From Anthoceros angustus (taxonomy: Eukaryota; Streptophyta; Anthocerotopsida; Anthocerotales; Anthocerotaceae), in the NCBI GenBank assembly GCA_010909165.1, contig MU008162.1, positions 1,612,001-1,676,000 on the forward strand: a stretch of DNA of 64,000 bases, in the 5' to 3' direction. The notes under the pieces were generated by a model. The model searched no databases. It saw only the letters and a list, made by a program, of their open reading frames with translations, and was not told the DNA's origin. A program made the position numbers and the translations under genes. Below, in pieces: positions 59,738 through 64,000 of this stretch. Numbering within the stretch: the first letter of the stretch is position 1; every line of letters begins with the position of its first letter.

Positions 59738-60542
59738 ATGAGTGACTCTCGCCAGCAGATACCCTGGGTTCGTTCCAGGCTTTGCTCAGGCTTTTTGCCA
59801 TGTACCATCGAATGCTATCGATGTTTATTCTGTAGTACCATGGGAGTGTTTGCCCCACGGTGTTTCAATGCGAATCAGGAAAGGTGTTAGGAACCTCAGG
59901 TTTTCCAACCTCTGGACCTGCATGTAACCTTTTTCGTTGTTGCAATTTTTGGCTCACAACCTGGAAATGCCACCGGCTCCCAATAACTTGCTAGGTCGGA
60001 CATCGCAGTCTTTGGCGGTGTTTCTCTGACAACCGAAGAGACGGTGTCCGCCAACAGCCATCTCCTGAAAGGTGAACGGGACCCGGGAGCCAAGCCAACA
60101 GGCAACCCGCGTGCGGCGACTCGAATGAGGTCGCAGCCTACCGGTCGCCGCAGGCGTGAGTAGGTGGGCTTGGCCCGGCACGACCCCCGGGAGCACCTTC
60201 GCACAGGGTTAAGGGTGGGAATAGATAACAAATATCCCTCTTCGTGTTCGCCTCCTGTTTTGGCACGCTCTGCCACTGTGATCTCTGCCGGGGCTGGGTC
60301 CTCAGAGTTCCCGCCTCCCACGATCCGCTCGACGCCGCGCTGCGCAATTTTGTGAAGTTCTTTGCGTTTGCGTCGTCGCCAGCACAGGGTCGCGCATTGC
60401 GGCGTCTCGCAGGCGGAATTGGCGCACGCAGGAAGGGAGGATCTCACGCTCGCCTGCTGCGGCTGCCGGTTGCAGGAGGCCGGGCAGCTGGTTCCGGGGC
60501 CTGGGAAGAGACACTTTTTTTTTTTGCGGTGATGGCGGGAGC
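59738..60542 (+). other. G6PDH promoter and leader region
   Basis: GC-rich, with a T run (about 60516-60525) just upstream of the ATG. It is present three times in the array (from about 54403, 56977 and here). Long open frames in it are due to composition. Confidence 0.5.
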
Positions 60543-63336
60543 ATGCTTTGCAGCCGGGCATGCAGTGAGTGCGCGGCAGTGGTCCGGGCTGCATCGCCTG
60601 GTTTCCGTTTCGTCCGGGGACGGCAGCTGCAGTGTGGCTCGGGAGCCGTGTCGCTGCGCTGGCCGCGGTCGCAGCAGAATGGGACGCTCGGGTCTGCTGT
60701 GGCTGTTGAAGGTTGGATTGCTGGAAGGACTGCGTTTTTCTGTGATTTGATGTGGTTTAGGGGATTGACAGGGACTGGACCGGGACTAAATGTTGGAGAG
60801 TTGTTCTGGCAGTGAAGAGCTCGGCGGCCACCAAGGGCTCCGTTGCGATCAAGGAAGTGGTGCCCGCTCCCGTGCAGATTGAAGATGGACCTGCGCTGTA
60901 TGCTGGCTCCGACAAAAGCAGCGAGTCGACAGTCAGCATCACGGTTGTCGGGGCGTCTGGAGACCTGGCGAAGAAGAAGATCTTTCCAGCCCTATTTGCG
61001 CTGTACTACGAAGGTTGCTTGCCCAAGGTGTGTTGGCCAACTGCCGAGAGGGACGACTCTGCTTGTAGGTTCAAGGTCCTGTCGCGGGTTTTTCTCATCT
61101 TTTGACTATTTGGTGCAGCATTTTACGGTCTATGGATTCGCTAGGAGTAAGATGAGTGACGAAGAGTTGCGTAACATGATCAGCGGCACGCTTACTTGTA
61201 GAATCGATCAGAGGTGCATATTATGTCCAAAACTGTGACTTTGTTGCGGTCCCTGCTGGACGACTTCCTTGATGTTGCACAGCTAGTTGTTTGCTCTTCC
61301 TTGGTAGAGGTCACGTAGGTGATATCTCTCTACTCCCAGTTGGGTGGACTTGTGGTTGTGAAGCTCACGAACGCTGTGTAGGGAAAACTGCGGGGACAAG
61401 ATGGAGCAGTTTCTCGCTCGCTGCTTTTATCACTCTGGACAATATAGTTCTGAGGAAAGCTTCGCGGATCTCGACAAAAAGCTACAGGGACAAGAGGTAA
61501 GCAGGTCTTCTGCTTATGCTTACTCTACCTGGGTCCTCACCTCACACTGGTTGGATAATGGAATTCTTGCATTTGGTGCTATCATGACAAGAGATACCAG
61601 ACTGTCTAGTCGCTTGCGGATGTCTGTTTGGCTGGAAAGAGTTATTGGTAAGTGGTTGTGGATGGCTTTGTAGGAAGGCAGACTGGCCAACCGACTGTTT
61701 TATCTCTCTATTCCCCCAAACATTTTTATTGACGTGGCACGGAGTGCAAGTCGTTCTGCCTCTTCTTCAAGAGGCTGGACTCGAGTGATTGTGGAAAAGC
61801 CATTTGGGCGGGACTCTGAATCGTCAGCAGAGCTAACGAGGGGCCTTAAGCAATACCTGAAAGAGGATCAGATCTACAGGTGGGTGCTTTGTCGTCTTCC
61901 AAGGTTATGAAGCCTTAATATGCTACATCACAGTAGCATGGACACGGTTCAACCATTTTGAGACTGTGTTAGAAGGAGGTTTTCTAATGCTGTGTATTTC
62001 CATGCAGAATCGATCACTACCTCGGTAAAGAACTTGTGGAAAACCTCTCAGTTCTGCGGTTCTCCAACCTAGTGTTTGAGCCCCTGTGGTCGAGACAGTA
62101 CATCCGGAATGTTCAGCTTATATTCTCTGAAGATTTCGGGACAGAGGGACGTGGAGGGTTAGTACTTGTTCGTATTTCCTTGCTGTTGGGTGTGGGCGGT
62201 GTTGACTTTGGAAGGCTATCTCGGTCTGATGCTGATAGACGTGTTGCAATGCAGCTACTTCGACAACTATGGCATTATCCGGGACATCATGCAAAATCAT
62301 CTTCTACAGATCCTGGCGCTGTTTGCTATGGAACCCCCAGTTAGTCTAGATGCTGAGGATATCAGAAATGAAAAGGTACCTACCTGCGTGAATCACAAGT
62401 TGTTGCTCTTGTCATATTGGGAAAGGAGGTCACGCAGGGCTCTTTGTCTTGTCAGTCGACTGATGGGTTTGACTGTGCTGCAGGTGAAAGTGCTCAGGTC
62501 AATGAGACCTCTTCACATTGAAGATATAGTGGTTGGCCAATATAAGAGCCATGTGAGAGGAGGTGAAATATCCAAGTTACGTAGATGACAAGACAGTACC
62601 CAAAAATAGTTTAACGCCTACGTTTGCTGCAGCGGCCTTGTTCATAGACAATGCCAGATGGGACGGAGTTCCTTTCCTTATGAAGGCTGGAAAAGCCCTT
62701 CACAACAAAAGGTAAACCTCCATAAAGCATTTTTGTACCTTGAAGCATTTTGTTGTTGCTGAACAGGGTGTTCTCCTATGACAGGGCGGAAATCAGGGTT
62801 CAATTTAGACATGTGCCGGGAAACCTGTACAAAAGAAGTTTCGGTACCGACCTAGACCAGGCAACCAACGAGCTCGTTATCAGAGTACAGCCTGATGAAG
62901 CCATCTACCTGAAAATTAACAACAAGGTTCCTGGACTGGGAATGAGACTAGACCGGAGCAACCTCAACCTTCACTACGCAGACAGGTAGCCGCCGAACCG
63001 GAAACTAAGCAACAACCCACCCTCTTGGTGCCTGCAGCCTTGTCTGACCCAAAACTGTGTGGCTTGTCTCAGATACTCCCGAGAGATCCCCGATGCCTAC
63101 GAGCGTTTGTTACTAGATGCTATCGAGGGCGAGCGGCGGCTATTCATTAGAAGTGATGAGCTGGATGCAGCCTGGGCCCTCTTCACCCCACTCCTCAAGG
63201 AGCTGGAATCCAAGCGGGTAGCCCCGAACTGTACCCATACGGCAGCAGGGGCCCCATCGGAGCCCACTATCTTGCTGCCAAGTACAACGTGAGATGGGGT
63301 GACGTGAGCTCGGAGATAGCCCAACAAGTACCTTGA
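60543..63336 (+). CDS. G6PDH: Glucose-6-phosphate 1-dehydrogenase, plastid type
   Basis: Catalyses the first step of the oxidative pentose phosphate pathway, making NADPH in the plastid. Ten exons: 60543-60711, 60813-61027, 61119-61213, 61382-61496, 61674-61879, 62008-62157, 62255-62375, 62484-62711, 62785-62985 and 63073-63336, about 588 residues. Exon 1 encodes a transit-like peptide. Motifs: [10 protein letters not shown] (NADP binding), TLTCRID and ENCGDK (two cysteines at the redox-regulated positions of plastid isoforms), [17 protein letters not shown] (catalytic), [25 protein letters not shown] 2-base loss near 62563 and a 1-base loss near 63223 break exons 8 and 10; both look like consensus errors but may be real. 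It is the last unit of the array. Confidence 0.92.
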
Positions 63337-63378
63337 TCCACTCTGTAACGACGGCTTGCTTCAGCCTGCCATTCCAAT

Positions 63379-64000
63379 CTATTGCTTAATAGGCGGACCA
63401 TTGATGGATATACTCATCAATACATCAAGGATCAAAATATTAAGATTAGTTCTCATGTTATTCATCACAAAGTTTTGTTTAGAAAATCTCTGCTCACATA
63501 TAGGGTTGACCAAGGTATGACCAAACATAATACAAGGTATGACCAAACATAATTTTCAAAGACGTAACATAGAGGGTGTATGATCTCAAGTTGAGTTGCT
63601 AACATTTGTGTCCATCTTGAATCTTCAAGACAAGAAGACTTCAAGATGGACACAAATTATACTCAACAACTCATCAACTACAAAGGGTCGACAACATTAG
63701 TATTTGCATCCAAAGAGTTAGTTCCAAACTTTTTTCAACAATACCTCTAACAAACTATTAACTAATCAGATACGCTCATCCGCATCTTCGTGGATAAAAT
63801 TTAGGATGAATAGGCGACAAGCATGCAACACACAAAGATAAGGAAACTTATTATTCACTACATCAACAACAGTTAAAGCATATTTGTTAGCACTAGCAGT
63901 GCAAGAACTTAGTTCACTTTCAGAGTAGTCAGATATTACAAAACTCTCATACACTCCATGACTTTTTTTCAAGTTTTCAATGAAAGAGAAAAGCTTTCTA
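63379..64000 (-). pseudogene. hAT-type transposase C-terminus, decayed
   Basis: Minus strand near the stop at 63379 reads ERFSKQN-like CEQRFSKQNFVMNNMRTNLN and LDVLMSISINGPPIKQ-stop, the hATC dimerisation region of hAT transposases. Farther upstream (63972-63766) lies SELSSCTASANKYALTVVDV, part of the same type of protein. Stops and a 21-bp direct repeat (AGGTATGACCAAACATAAT, about 63512 and 63533) interrupt it. Extends beyond the window. Confidence 0.7.
63604..63657. repeat. Perfect 18-bp inverted repeat
   Basis: Arms 63604-63621 and 63640-63657 (ATTTGTGTCCATCTTGAA and its complement) with an 18-base loop, within the decayed hAT region. Could be a foldback rearrangement scar. Confidence 0.9.

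Overview
The window looks like nuclear DNA of a land plant with swimming sperm, most likely a fern. Genes carry short GT-AG introns. Plastid-targeted proteins are present: two acyl carrier proteins and a plastid-type glucose-6-phosphate dehydrogenase. There are plant-specific families (WAT1-related transporters, a lectin receptor kinase, PPR fragments) and an axonemal inner-arm dynein intermediate chain of the WDR63/IC140 type, which flowering plants lack. The species assignment is inference.

Layout. 1-2 kb: a broken second copy of part of NMD3 fused to a PPR pseudogene, then a minisatellite. 2-21 kb is a normal gene region: NMD3 (-), V-ATPase subunit G (+), the WDR63-like dynein chain (-, with a 1.26-kb internal tandem duplication), a small unrecognised gene (-), two convergent plastid ACP genes (+/-), and two tandem WAT1-related transporter genes (-). 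21-23 kb holds little. 23.2-25.8 kb: a receptor kinase with a ricin-B-like lectin domain and a DUF642-like domain (-).

26.5-48.8 kb is a nested block of transposons. A Copia element (Copia-A, minus strand) is split by a CACTA-like DNA element of about 12.3 kb. That element contains a second Copia element (Copia-B, TSD TGAAA), a PPR pseudogene, tandem repeats and an unknown ORF. A second member of the Copia-A family (Copia-C, plus strand, TSD AGAGA) lies just downstream.

49-63.3 kb: a small secreted cysteine-rich protein gene (-), then a tandem array of four unequal units. Each unit carries all or part of a ubiquitin-ribosomal protein L40 gene followed by a longer or shorter piece of a plastid G6PDH gene. 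Only the first ubiquitin-L40 copy reads intact and only the last G6PDH copy is full length. The window ends in a decayed hAT-type transposase.

Two themes cut across the window. Several tandem duplications have junctions at 5-9 bp microhomologies. Repeat copies in the transposon block differ mainly by small losses at CAG/CTG trinucleotides, which looks more like consensus error at methylated CHG sites than like mutation. Several apparent frameshifts should therefore be treated with caution. I found no convincing new defence-type or enzymatic system; the most unusual items are the nested transposon structure, the duplication array and the CWG erosion pattern.
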